Part shown: piece by piece, positions 1 to 7,364 of the stretch
How positions within the stretch are numbered: the first letter of the stretch is position 1
Layout of the letters: each line of letters opens with the position of its first letter
Origin: Polynucleobacter paneuropaeus
GTDB taxonomy: Bacteria; Pseudomonadota; Gammaproteobacteria; Burkholderiales; Burkholderiaceae
Direction of reading: 5' to 3'
DNA length: 64,000 bases
Assembly (NCBI RefSeq): GCF_003261235.1
Contig: NZ_CP030085.1
Span: 186,001 to 250,000, forward strand
Translations under genes and position numbers: made by a program
Notes under the pieces: model-generated
What the model saw: only the letters and a program-made list of their open reading frames with translations
Database searches by the model: none
Told to the model about the DNA's origin: nothing

Positions 1-611
1 GGTGGAAAAATCATGTCACTGACAGGATAGTTTTGACGTTCTTGATCATTCAAGATGGTTTTAATGCTCAGTGTCATAGGGTCAATACCGCTCGTAATAT
101 ATGGGCCGAATACACCAAAGGTATTAAAGCTTTTTGAGCGAGTCCACTGAGCATAGCCAGGATCACGATTCAGTATTTCAATCGCTGTGACGTCGTTAAT
201 GCAGGTGTAACCAAAAATACAATGCTGTGCTTCAGACTCGCTGACCTCATGACAGTGCTTGCCAATGACGATACCAAGCTCTCCTTCGTAGACCACTTTT
301 CCGGAGTAGGATTTTGGTGTGCGAATAGTTTGTTCATTGGCCAGGAAAGAATTATTGCCTTTCAAAAAATATAAAGGCTCTGCTGGGACTTTGTGCTCAA
401 GTTTAGTAACTAGTGCATGAAAGTTATCCACCATGGCAATCATTTTTGAGGGAACGCAAGGAATATCTATTTTCACTTCTGCAAGAGGAATCGTCTCGCC
501 TGTAGCTTGAGAATGTGCAAACATGTCTCCAGAGTGAACTTGGATCTGCTCCCCTGAGAGTTGACCGAAGCCTGGTTTATTGTGATGTGTAAATCTGAGC
601 CATTGCGCCAT
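1..611 (-). CDS. Fumarylacetoacetate hydrolase (FAH) family protein, C-terminus beyond the window
   Basis: The visible part gives about 203 residues beginning MAQWLRFTHHNKPGF, with the start codon (reverse complement of cat) at 609-611 behind a GAGGAA ribosome-binding site. The core resembles FAH-family hydrolases/isomerases of aromatic-acid or sugar-acid breakdown: a YEGELGIVIGKHC stretch carrying the paired acidic metal ligands, followed by GYTCINDVTA and a QWTRSKSFNTFGVFGPY segment typical of the family. The 3' end is cut by the window edge. The exact substrate cannot be told from sequence; 2-hydroxyhepta-2,4-dienedioate isomerase, acylpyruvase or ureidoglycolate lyase-like activity are all possible. 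It lies downstream of tRNA-Pro on the same strand. Confidence 0.85.
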   Translation of the reverse strand, partial: MAQWLRFTHHNKPGFGQLSGEQIQVHSGDMFAHSQATGETIPLAEVKIDIPCVPSKMIAMVDNFHALVTKLEHKVPAEPLYFLKGNNSFLANEQTIRTPKSYSGKVVYEGELGIVIGKHCHEVSESEAQHCIFGYTCINDVTAIEILNRDPGYAQWTRSKSFNTFGVFGPYITSGIDPMTLSIKTILNDQERQNYPVSDMIFP

Positions 612-661
612 AGTGTTCCTCGATTAAAAATGTCAATTTGATTATCTTACAGGGCAGGCGC

Positions 662-738
662 TGGTCGGAATGAGAGGATTCGAACCTCCGACCCCCTCGT
701 CCCGAACGAGGTGCGCTACCAGGCTGCGCTACATTCCG
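662..738 (-). tRNA. tRNA-Pro (anticodon CGG)
   Basis: On the minus strand the sequence folds as a full cloverleaf of 77 nt including an encoded CCA end. The acceptor arms CGGAATG/CATTCCG pair perfectly. The anticodon stem CCTCG/CGAGG encloses the loop TTCGGGA, giving anticodon CGG, and the T-arm contains GTTCGAATC. It sits 21 bp beyond the ispB stop on the same strand. Confidence 0.97.
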
Positions 739-759
739 ATTCGAATACTTTAGCAATGA

Positions 760-1764
760 TTAGGATTGTCTTGCAAGCGAGTATTGGCATAAAGCAAACA
801 AGGCATCTGTAGCCTCATTTTTAGGAAAAGAGGCCAGGCAATCTGCTGCTAAATGCGCTTCTTTCTGAGCGGCTGCTTGGGTGTAATCCAGAGCACCAGA
901 ATCTTGAACGGCCTTGAGAATTTGGGCAAAGACATCTTGGGGTAGATCTTGGTTTTGTTCAATCGCTGCCCGAACTAAGATCTGCTCTTCATGGCTTCCT
1001 TTTTCAAGAAGATAAATCAGCGGTAGGGTGGGCTTGCCTTCACGTAAATCATCTCCAGCATGCTTGCCCATTTGTTCGGCATCTGCTGTGTAGTCTAGTA
1101 AGTCATCCATGAGTTGGAATGCAGTACCAATGTGGCGACCAAAAGCAGCAGCTGTTTTTCTTTCAGCTTCACTAGCACCAGCAATAATTGCACCTAGTTC
1201 AGTGGAGGCCTCAAACAATTTAGCGGTTTTATAGCGAATGACTCTGAGATAGCTTTCTTCATCGACTTCAGGATCATTCATATTGAGGAGCTGTAAAACT
1301 TCGCCCTCAGCAATCGTATTGGTTGCATCTGACAGAATATCCATGACTCTGAGGTCATTAGGGCCAACCATCATTTGAAATGCTCGAGAGTAAAGAAAAT
1401 CGCCAACTAAAACGCTAGCAGCATTACCAAAAGCAGCATTGGCAGTTTCACGTCCTCTACGCAGGGTAGATTCGTCCACTACATCGTCGTGCAATAGGGT
1501 GGCGGTATGGATAAATTCCACAACAGCAGCAAGTTCTAGAGCATGGGGCGTTTCTTTACCATTGGATAGGGCCTTGGCCACCAGCATCAAAAGGGCGGGG
1601 CGGACACGCTTGCCACCAGCCTGGATGATGTAGCTGGAGATTTGGTCAATGAGAGCCACTTTGGAGGCCAGCCGCAGTCGTATGAGATCGTCTAAAGCCT
1701 TGAAATCTAAGGAAATAGGTCCCAGAATTTGGTTTAGCTCATTGTTTTTGACAGAGGTGATCAT
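760..1764 (-). CDS. ispB: Octaprenyl/polyprenyl diphosphate synthase
   Basis: The product is a 334-residue trans-isoprenyl diphosphate synthase that elongates farnesyl diphosphate with isopentenyl diphosphate to make the ubiquinone side chain. The family signatures are visible: GGKRVRP at about residues 50-56, the first aspartate-rich motif DDVVD at 93-97, and the second motif DDLLD at 220-224. Length fits IspB/SdsA enzymes. Chain length (C40 is usual in betaproteobacteria) is inferred, not visible. It is divergent from rplU, an arrangement common in proteobacteria; the rplU promoter lies across its start codon, so the two transcription units compete for the same DNA. Confidence 0.95.
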   Translation of the reverse strand: MITSVKNNELNQILGPISLDFKALDDLIRLRLASKVALIDQISSYIIQAGGKRVRPALLMLVAKALSNGKETPHALELAAVVEFIHTATLLHDDVVDESTLRRGRETANAAFGNAASVLVGDFLYSRAFQMMVGPNDLRVMDILSDATNTIAEGEVLQLLNMNDPEVDEESYLRVIRYKTAKLFEASTELGAIIAGASEAERKTAAAFGRHIGTAFQLMDDLLDYTADAEQMGKHAGDDLREGKPTLPLIYLLEKGSHEEQILVRAAIEQNQDLPQDVFAQILKAVQDSGALDYTQAAAQKEAHLAADCLASFPKNEATDALFALCQYSLARQS

Positions 1765-1776
1765 GCAAGATATAAT
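1748..1776 (+). promoter_or_regulatory. Consensus sigma-70 promoter for rplU-rpmA
   Basis: TTGACA at 1748-1753 and TATAAT at 1771-1776 are separated by exactly 17 bp, a perfect match to the housekeeping promoter. Transcription would start near 1783. The -35 box is inside the 5' end of the divergent ispB gene (start codon 1762-1764), and the spacer covers that start codon. Confidence 0.85.
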
Positions 1777-1785
1777 AATGGGCTT

Positions 1786-1808
1786 GGCTAATCCAGGGTG
1801 GATTAGCC
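1786..1808 (+). promoter_or_regulatory. 5' leader hairpin of rplU mRNA
   Basis: GGCTAATCCA (1786-1795) and TGGATTAGCC (1799-1808) form a perfect 10-bp stem with a GGG loop. It lies at the predicted very 5' end of the rplU transcript and 32 nt before the start codon. It has no U-tract, so it is not a terminator. It may stabilise the mRNA or take part in autoregulation by L21; that role is inferred. Confidence 0.6.
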
Positions 1809-1840
1809 CAAAATGTAGGCTTAAATTGAGGTTTCAAACC

Positions 1841-2152
1841 ATGTACGCGGTCATAAAAACCGGTGGCAAACAGTATAAAGTTGCCGCTGGCGAAAAATTG
1901 AAAATAGAACAGATACCAGCGGAAATCGGCAGCGAAATCACTCTTGACCAAGTCCTCGCCGTTGGCGAAGGCGCATCACTGAAATTAGGTGATCCATTGG
2001 TTAATGGTGCAGCTGTGATGGCCACTGTCGTCTCCCAGGGACGTCACGATAAAGTGACAATCTTTAAGATGCGCCGTCGCAAGCATTATCAAAAGCACCA
2101 AGGCCATCGTCAGAATTTCACTGAGATTCTGATTAACACGATCAAAGCCTAA
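1841..2152 (+). CDS. rplU: 50S ribosomal protein L21
   Basis: The 103-residue product starts MYAVIKTGGKQYKV, the invariant L21 N-terminus, and carries the conserved basic C-terminal signature with RRRKHYQKHQGHRQ and EILI. L21 binds 23S rRNA in the large subunit. An open frame continues upstream, but the ATG at 1841 is the only start that matches the family. It is the first gene of the rplU-rpmA pair, 26 bp from rpmA, under the consensus promoter at 1748-1776. Confidence 0.98.
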   Translation: MYAVIKTGGKQYKVAAGEKLKIEQIPAEIGSEITLDQVLAVGEGASLKLGDPLVNGAAVMATVVSQGRHDKVTIFKMRRRKHYQKHQGHRQNFTEILINTIKA

Positions 2153-2178
2153 TTAGGCGGGAATAGCAGGAGAAAGAT

Positions 2179-2439
2179 ATGGCACAGAAAAAAGGCGGCG
2201 GCTCGACTCGAAACGGCCGTGACTCAGAATCGAAACGCTTAGGCGTTAAGGTATTTGGCGGCGAGCAGATTAATGCTGGCAGCATCATCATTCGTCAACG
2301 CGGCACTAAGTTTCATCCAGGTGTTAACGTTGGCATCGGCAAAGATCACACTTTGTTCGCCTTAATTGATGGACAAGTTGAGTTTGGCGTTAAGGGTGCT
2401 TTGAAGAAGGCCCAGGTTTCAGTGTTGCCTCGTTCATAA
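2179..2439 (+). CDS. rpmA: 50S ribosomal protein L27
   Basis: The 86-residue product begins MAQKKGGGSTRNGRDSESKRLGVK, the unmistakable glycine/lysine-rich N-terminal tail of L27 that reaches towards the peptidyl-transferase centre. A GAGAAAG ribosome-binding site precedes the ATG. It is co-transcribed with rplU and followed by an intrinsic terminator before obgE, so r-protein expression is separated from the GTPase gene. Confidence 0.98.
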   Translation: MAQKKGGGSTRNGRDSESKRLGVKVFGGEQINAGSIIIRQRGTKFHPGVNVGIGKDHTLFALIDGQVEFGVKGALKKAQVSVLPRS

Positions 2440-2498
2440 AGGCGCCTGACTGAGACACGTTTTAATTCAGATTGATTCCGAATTTAACTCTTAGGAAC

Positions 2499-2526
2499 AG
2501 GCCTCGCTAAAGCGAGGCCTTTTTTA
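2499..2526 (+). terminator. Intrinsic terminator after rplU-rpmA
   Basis: AGGCCTCGCT (2499-2508) pairs perfectly with AGCGAGGCCT (2511-2520), followed by a run of T. The hairpin ends only a few bases before the obgE ATG at 2530, so obgE must be reached by read-through or by a promoter inside this short gap. Confidence 0.9.
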
Positions 2527-2529
2527 TTC

Positions 2530-3612
2530 ATGAAATTTATAGACGAAGCACGTATCGAAGTAATCGCTGGCCAAGGTGGTGCTGGTAGTGCATCTATGCG
2601 TCGCGAAAAATTTATTGAGTTCGGTGGTCCTGATGGTGGCGACGGCGGCAAGGGTGGGAGCGTCTGGGCAATTGCAGATCGCAACATCAATACTTTGATT
2701 GATTACAGATATGCCAAAACCCATACTGCAAAAAATGGAGAGCCAGGACGTGGAGCAGATTGTTATGGCCGCGCGGGTGACGATATTGAATTGCGTATGC
2801 CAGTTGGCACAATCATTGCCGATTACGAGACAGGCGAACCCATCGCTGACCTCACTACCCATGGGGAGCGCTTATGCTTAGCCCAAGGTGGAGTTGGTGG
2901 TTGGGGCAATATTCACTTCAAGAGCAGTACAAATCGTGCACCCCGGCAGAAGACGAATGGCAAGCCCGGCGAACGTCGCAAGCTCAAGCTTGAGCTTAAA
3001 GTCTTGGCTGATGTGGGTTTATTGGGCATGCCAAATGCAGGCAAATCTACCTTGATTACTGCCGTCTCCAATGCGCGCCCTAAAATTGCAGACTACCCAT
3101 TTACAACTTTGCATCCTAATTTGGGTGTAGTGCGTGTTGGGAGTGAGCGAAGTTTTGTGATTGCCGATATTCCAGGCTTGATCGAGGGTGCCGCAGAAGG
3201 TGCTGGCTTAGGCCATCGCTTCCTACGCCACCTTCAGCGCACCGGCGTCTTGTTACATCTCGTGGATCTTGCGCCCTTTGATGAAAATATCGATCCCGTT
3301 GCAGATGCAAAGGCGATCGTGAATGAGTTGCGTAAATATGATGAGGCCTTAGTTGAAAAACCCCGTTGGTTGGTGCTCAATAAAGTAGACATGATTCCTG
3401 AGGAGGATCGAGCTAAGGTAGTTGCTAATTTTGTGAAAAAATTTAAGTGGGAAGGCCCTGTCTTTGAAATCTCTGCACTAACAGGTTTGGGTTGCGATAA
3501 GCTCTGTTATGCCTTGCAAGATTATTTAGATTCAGTTCGTCGTAATCGTGACGAGGAAGATGAGCGTGCTGCAGATCCACGTTATCAAGTAGAAGATAAG
3601 AGTCCAGATTAA
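2530..3612 (+). CDS. obgE: GTPase Obg/CgtA, ribosome-assembly GTPase
   Basis: The 360-residue protein has the glycine-rich Obg fold at about residues 1-158 followed by the G domain: P-loop GMPNAGKS at 166-173, DIPG at 213-216 and NKVD near 285. Obg associates with the 50S subunit and links GTP/ppGpp status to ribosome maturation. The acidic C-terminal tail (DEEDERAADPRY) is typical of proteobacterial members. The gene follows rpmA with a terminator between and leads into proB 13 bp later, a conserved arrangement. Confidence 0.96.
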   Translation: MKFIDEARIEVIAGQGGAGSASMRREKFIEFGGPDGGDGGKGGSVWAIADRNINTLIDYRYAKTHTAKNGEPGRGADCYGRAGDDIELRMPVGTIIADYETGEPIADLTTHGERLCLAQGGVGGWGNIHFKSSTNRAPRQKTNGKPGERRKLKLELKVLADVGLLGMPNAGKSTLITAVSNARPKIADYPFTTLHPNLGVVRVGSERSFVIADIPGLIEGAAEGAGLGHRFLRHLQRTGVLLHLVDLAPFDENIDPVADAKAIVNELRKYDEALVEKPRWLVLNKVDMIPEEDRAKVVANFVKKFKWEGPVFEISALTGLGCDKLCYALQDYLDSVRRNRDEEDERAADPRYQVEDKSPD

Positions 3613-3625
3613 AGTATTGCCGTAT

Positions 3626-4408
3626 ATGAATAGCAAACAATCAAAACGTATCGTTGTCAAAGTGGGATCTAGTCTAGTCACCAATAATGGTGAGGGCTTA
3701 GACCATGCAGCAATTGCAATGTGGGCCGAGCAAATCGCCTCACTTTTAAGCGCAGGGCACCAAGTTTTGATGGTGAGCTCTGGTGCTATTGCTGAAGGTA
3801 TGCAGCGCTTGGGATGGACTACTCGACCAACAGACATTCATCAGCTACAGGCTGCTGCAGCAGTGGGGCAAATGGGCTTGGTTCAGGGATATGAAACCTG
3901 CTTCGCGCGTTTCAACTTACGTAGTGCACAAATTCTACTAACGAATGCAGACTTGGCGAACGATGATCGTAATGCTAATGCTAAAGCGACTCTAGAAACT
4001 TTATTGAAGTTGGGCGTCATTCCTATTATTAATGAGAACGACACTGTAGTGACCGATGAAATTAAATTCGGAGATAACGATAACTTAGCTGCATTAGTAA
4101 GTAATTTAATTGAGGCTGATCTTCTGATCATTCTTACGGATCAGGGTGGTTTATATACAGCTGATCCACGCCATGATTCAGGTGCGAGCTTAGTGCTAAA
4201 TGGTATTGCTGGAGACCCTGCCTTAGAAAAGATGGCAGGTGGTGCTGGGAGTCAGCTCAGTAAGGGTGGAATGTTAACTAAAGTACTTGCAGCAAAAGTC
4301 GCGGCCCAAACACGAACTTCTACCATCATTGCTTCTGGCAAAGAGCGAGATATTTTGACGCGCCTTTTGGCGGGCGACAGTATCGGTACTCGCTTGAGTG
4401 CCGATTGA
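3626..4408 (+). CDS. proB: Glutamate 5-kinase, short form without PUA domain
   Basis: ProB phosphorylates glutamate in the first step of proline synthesis. The amino-acid kinase domain is complete: VVKVGSSLVTN at the N-terminus, VSSGAI, the INENDTV and FGDNDNLAA motifs, and LTDQGGLYTADPR. I use the ATG at 3626 (260 aa); a TTG nine bases upstream is less likely. The protein stops just after DSIGTRL, where enterobacterial-type ProB continues into a C-terminal PUA domain of about 100 residues. The following DNA codes on the other strand, so there is no decayed PUA remnant. The partner proA is at 45371. Confidence 0.93.
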   Translation: MNSKQSKRIVVKVGSSLVTNNGEGLDHAAIAMWAEQIASLLSAGHQVLMVSSGAIAEGMQRLGWTTRPTDIHQLQAAAAVGQMGLVQGYETCFARFNLRSAQILLTNADLANDDRNANAKATLETLLKLGVIPIINENDTVVTDEIKFGDNDNLAALVSNLIEADLLIILTDQGGLYTADPRHDSGASLVLNGIAGDPALEKMAGGAGSQLSKGGMLTKVLAAKVAAQTRTSTIIASGKERDILTRLLAGDSIGTRLSAD

Positions 4409-4411
4409 TAT

Positions 4412-4981
4412 TTAATTACCCATCACGCCAAAAGAATTTGTTGGCTGAGTTCCACCCGTAAACTTCTCTGGATTCAGTGATCTGAGAACTGCTTTGAGAC
4501 TTGTCTCTTGGGAGCTAAAGTCACACAAGGCCCCTTGAGCTAAAGCCGCTTGATAGCGATTGGGTACATGTAATTTAATGTAATTCCATTGACTCAAGGG
4601 ATTTGGTCGCCATGCACCAGACTCATAGGAGCCATAGAGGCGCCATTGGTAAGAGTCACAACGAATGCCTTCATACTGCGCTTGCTGGTCTCCACTTGGA
4701 TTGGTGATAACAACGATATAGCGCGTTACTCCATCTGCACCAATCAAAATTGAACTAGTGTCAATTGAAAACTTAAAAACGGTAGTGGGTGAAACATAAA
4801 AAGATTGAAGCTTGTCTGGATTGGGGGGATTTAAGGGCATCGTTGTTGAGCCCTCCTTGAATACACTGGGTGCAAAAGGATCCAAACCGCTCACCATGGG
4901 ATCGCCACCGCAAGCAGTTAAGGTTAAACAAATGAGAGCACTTAGGGTATATGAGCGAGATTTTTGAAAAGATTTAATCAT
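4412..4981 (-). CDS. CNP1-like family lipoprotein
   Basis: With the ATG at 4979-4981 the product is 189 residues: a signal peptide with lipobox LTAC (cysteine near residue 24), then a proline-rich linker and a domain resembling the CNP1-like family of betaproteobacteria and Neisseria. Matching features are LQSFYVSPTTVFKFSID, VTRYIVVITNPSG, YEGIRCDSYQWRLYG and a later NRYQAALAQGALC. Function is unknown; it is probably an outer-membrane-anchored periplasmic protein. The start overlaps the end of rppH by 8 nt, indicating translational coupling. It converges on proB with only 3 bp between the stops. Confidence 0.85.
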   Translation of the reverse strand: MIKSFQKSRSYTLSALICLTLTACGGDPMVSGLDPFAPSVFKEGSTTMPLNPPNPDKLQSFYVSPTTVFKFSIDTSSILIGADGVTRYIVVITNPSGDQQAQYEGIRCDSYQWRLYGSYESGAWRPNPLSQWNYIKLHVPNRYQAALAQGALCDFSSQETSLKAVLRSLNPEKFTGGTQPTNSFGVMGN

Positions 4982-5573
4982 TTGAGTATTTGCCCTCTTT
5001 TGCATCTTTGACAGAGCCTTCTTTGGAATAAAAAGATTGCATGAGATCAAGAGGGGATCCCCAGACCAGTTCCTGCATTTTGATACCACGGGTGAGATTG
5101 CGAGCTAGTTCAGAGAGTGCAAGTTGATAAACCCCGCGTTTGAATTCAATAACGGAATTGAGTTCAATCCAAAAAGGGACCCAGCGCCATGCATCAAATT
5201 CAGGGTGCTCCGATGCTCTTAAATGAATATCGCTATCAAGCCCAACTAAACGCAATAGAAACCAGATTTGTTTTTGCCCCCGATAGGCAGCGCGGTGGAC
5301 CCGAGTAGGGTGCTGCCGGCGTAAATACTCTTCTGGGACGTCATAGCGTAGCCAATCCCGGGTACGCCCAATAATTTGGACGTGCTCAGGCAGTAAGCCG
5401 ACCTCCTCATGCAATTCGCGGTACATGGCCTGTTCTGGACTCTCGCCATGCGCAATTCCGCCCTGCGGAAACTGCCACGAATGCTGCCCAACGCGTTTTC
5501 CCCAGAAAACCTCGTTATGGCTATTGAGGAGGACAATGCCAACATTGGCTCTATATCCTTCACGGTCAAGCAT
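4974..5573 (-). CDS. rppH: RNA pyrophosphohydrolase (Nudix)
   Basis: The 199-residue protein opens MLDREGYRANVGIVLLN, typical of RppH, and has a complete Nudix box at about residues 38-60 (GGIAHGESPEQAMYRELHEE followed by VGL). RppH removes pyrophosphate from 5'-triphosphorylated RNA and triggers RNase E-dependent decay. The length is near the betaproteobacterial norm. It is divergent from proS (48 bp between starts), also a common arrangement, and is translationally coupled to the lipoprotein downstream. Confidence 0.93.
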   Translation of the reverse strand: MLDREGYRANVGIVLLNSHNEVFWGKRVGQHSWQFPQGGIAHGESPEQAMYRELHEEVGLLPEHVQIIGRTRDWLRYDVPEEYLRRQHPTRVHRAAYRGQKQIWFLLRLVGLDSDIHLRASEHPEFDAWRWVPFWIELNSVIEFKRGVYQLALSELARNLTRGIKMQELVWGSPLDLMQSFYSKEGSVKDAKEGKYSND

Positions 5574-5621
5574 GATCGTGCCCCAAATCCTTTAAAATCA
5601 ACGATTTGATTATATCCATAC

Positions 5622-7364
5622 ATGAAAGCCTCACAATCATTTCTCGCGACGCTAAAAGAAGCCCCCTCTGACGCTGAGGTGGTTTCGCACAAGCTCATGG
5701 TGCGTGCAGGACTTATTCGCAAGCTAAGCGCTGGCATCTATAACTACCTCCCTTTGGGTTTAAAGGTGATTCGCAAGGTAGAAAACATCATTCGTGAAGA
5801 AATGAATCGGGCAGGCGCTATTGAATTATTAATGCCCATGATTCAGCCTGCTGAACTTTGGCAAGAAACTGGGCGCTGGGAAAAAATGGGCCCAGAATTA
5901 CTCCGCATTAAAGATCGCCATGAGCGTGATTTTTTAATTCAGCCAACCTCAGAAGAGGTGATCACTGATCTAGCGCGTAACGAGATCAAGAGTTACAAGC
6001 AATTGCCGATTAACTTTTATCAGATTCAAACCAAATTCCGCGATGAACGTCGTCCTCGTTTTGGGATCATGCGTGGGCGTGAGTTCAGTATGAAGGATGC
6101 CTATTCCTTTGATCGTGATGTTGAGGGATTAAAAAAATCCTATCAAATCATGTTTGGTGCTTATACGAAAATCTTTCGGAGAATGGGGCTAAAGTTCCGC
6201 GCTGTCACTGCTGATAATGGCGCTATTGGCGGCTCTGGTAGCCAAGAGTTTCATGTGATTGCAGATACGGGTGAAGATGCCATCGTTTACTGCCCAAGTT
6301 CAGATTACGCGGCGAATTTGGAGGCTGCAGTGTCTTTACCGTTGCTTGGAAGTCGTGCAGCTGCTCAGCAGTCAATGCAAAAAGTAGTGACACCAACTCA
6401 GACCAACTGTGTAGAGGTGGCGAACTTCCTCAACATCCCCATTGAGACAACGGTGAAGTCACTCTTGTTTGCAGTTGACCAAGAAAAAGGGCCAGCCAAA
6501 TTATTTATGTTACTGCTACGTGGCGATCATGATCTCAATGAAGTCAAAGCCAGCAAAGTTCCAGGAATGGCAGAGTCTCGTTTTGCAACTGAAGCAGAGA
6601 TTAAACAAGCTTGCAATGCGCCGGCTGGATATTTAGGCCCAGTAGGTATTGCTCCTGATGTCAAAGTAGTTGCAGATCATACTGTTGCGAATATGTCTGA
6701 CTTTGTTTGTGGCGCCAATCTTGCAGGTCACCACTTGACTGGTGTGAATTGGGGTCGCGACCTACCAGAGCCTTTAGTAATGGATCTTCGCAATGCGGTG
6801 ATTGGCGATCCATCGCCCGATGGAAAAGGAGTGGTGGATATCTGTCGTGGCATTGAGGTTGGGCACGTTTTTCAATTAGGAACGCGTTACTCAGAAGCAA
6901 TGGGTTGCACCTATCTTGATCAACAAGGAAAGTCACAGCCGATGGTGATGGGCTGTTACGGCATTGGTGTAACGCGTCTCTTGGGCGCCGCCATTGAGCA
7001 AGGCCATGATGAGCGCGGTATTATTTGGCCGATTTCGATGGCGCCATTTGAAGTCGTTATCTGCCCCATGAATTACGATAAGTCTGAGCAGGTTAAGGCC
7101 GCTGCTGACCAATTGCATGAACAGTTAATTGCTGCGGGTATTGACGTCATCCTTGATGATCGCGGCGAGCGTCCCGGCGCGATGTTTGCAGATTGGGAGT
7201 TGATTGGCGCACCATTTAGAGTGGTGATTGGTGAACGCGGGTTGGTAGATGCTCAAGTGGAATTTAAGGGGCGCACTGATGCTGAGTCCCAAAATATTTC
7301 CATTACTGAGATTAAAGATAAAGTCATTGCTGCTGTGAACTCAGCAAAGCAACTCGTTTCTTAA
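5622..7364 (+). CDS. proS: Prolyl-tRNA synthetase
   Basis: This 580-residue class II aminoacyl-tRNA synthetase has the bacterial ProS layout. It begins MKASQSFLATLKEAPSDAEV, has motif 1/2 elements around FRDERRPRFGIMRGREF near residues 137-155, an inserted editing (INS/YbaK-like) domain at about 225-410, motif 3 at CYGIGVTRLLGA near 444-455, and the anticodon-binding domain from about 475. Its stop codon is directly adjacent to the stop of the convergent ffh gene, with no spacer. Confidence 0.97.
   Translation: MKASQSFLATLKEAPSDAEVVSHKLMVRAGLIRKLSAGIYNYLPLGLKVIRKVENIIREEMNRAGAIELLMPMIQPAELWQETGRWEKMGPELLRIKDRHERDFLIQPTSEEVITDLARNEIKSYKQLPINFYQIQTKFRDERRPRFGIMRGREFSMKDAYSFDRDVEGLKKSYQIMFGAYTKIFRRMGLKFRAVTADNGAIGGSGSQEFHVIADTGEDAIVYCPSSDYAANLEAAVSLPLLGSRAAAQQSMQKVVTPTQTNCVEVANFLNIPIETTVKSLLFAVDQEKGPAKLFMLLLRGDHDLNEVKASKVPGMAESRFATEAEIKQACNAPAGYLGPVGIAPDVKVVADHTVANMSDFVCGANLAGHHLTGVNWGRDLPEPLVMDLRNAVIGDPSPDGKGVVDICRGIEVGHVFQLGTRYSEAMGCTYLDQQGKSQPMVMGCYGIGVTRLLGAAIEQGHDERGIIWPISMAPFEVVICPMNYDKSEQVKAAADQLHEQLIAAGIDVILDDRGERPGAMFADWELIGAPFRVVIGERGLVDAQVEFKGRTDAESQNISITEIKDKVIAAVNSAKQLVS

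Noticed and set aside
1649..1840. N-terminal extension of L21
   Set aside because: The extension is antisense to ispB and lies mostly upstream of the promoter; L21 proteins begin at MYAVIKTGG.
3116..3310. Antisense open frame within obgE and many similar short frames on either strand
   Set aside because: They are shadows of well-identified genes, with no ribosome-binding sites or domains.
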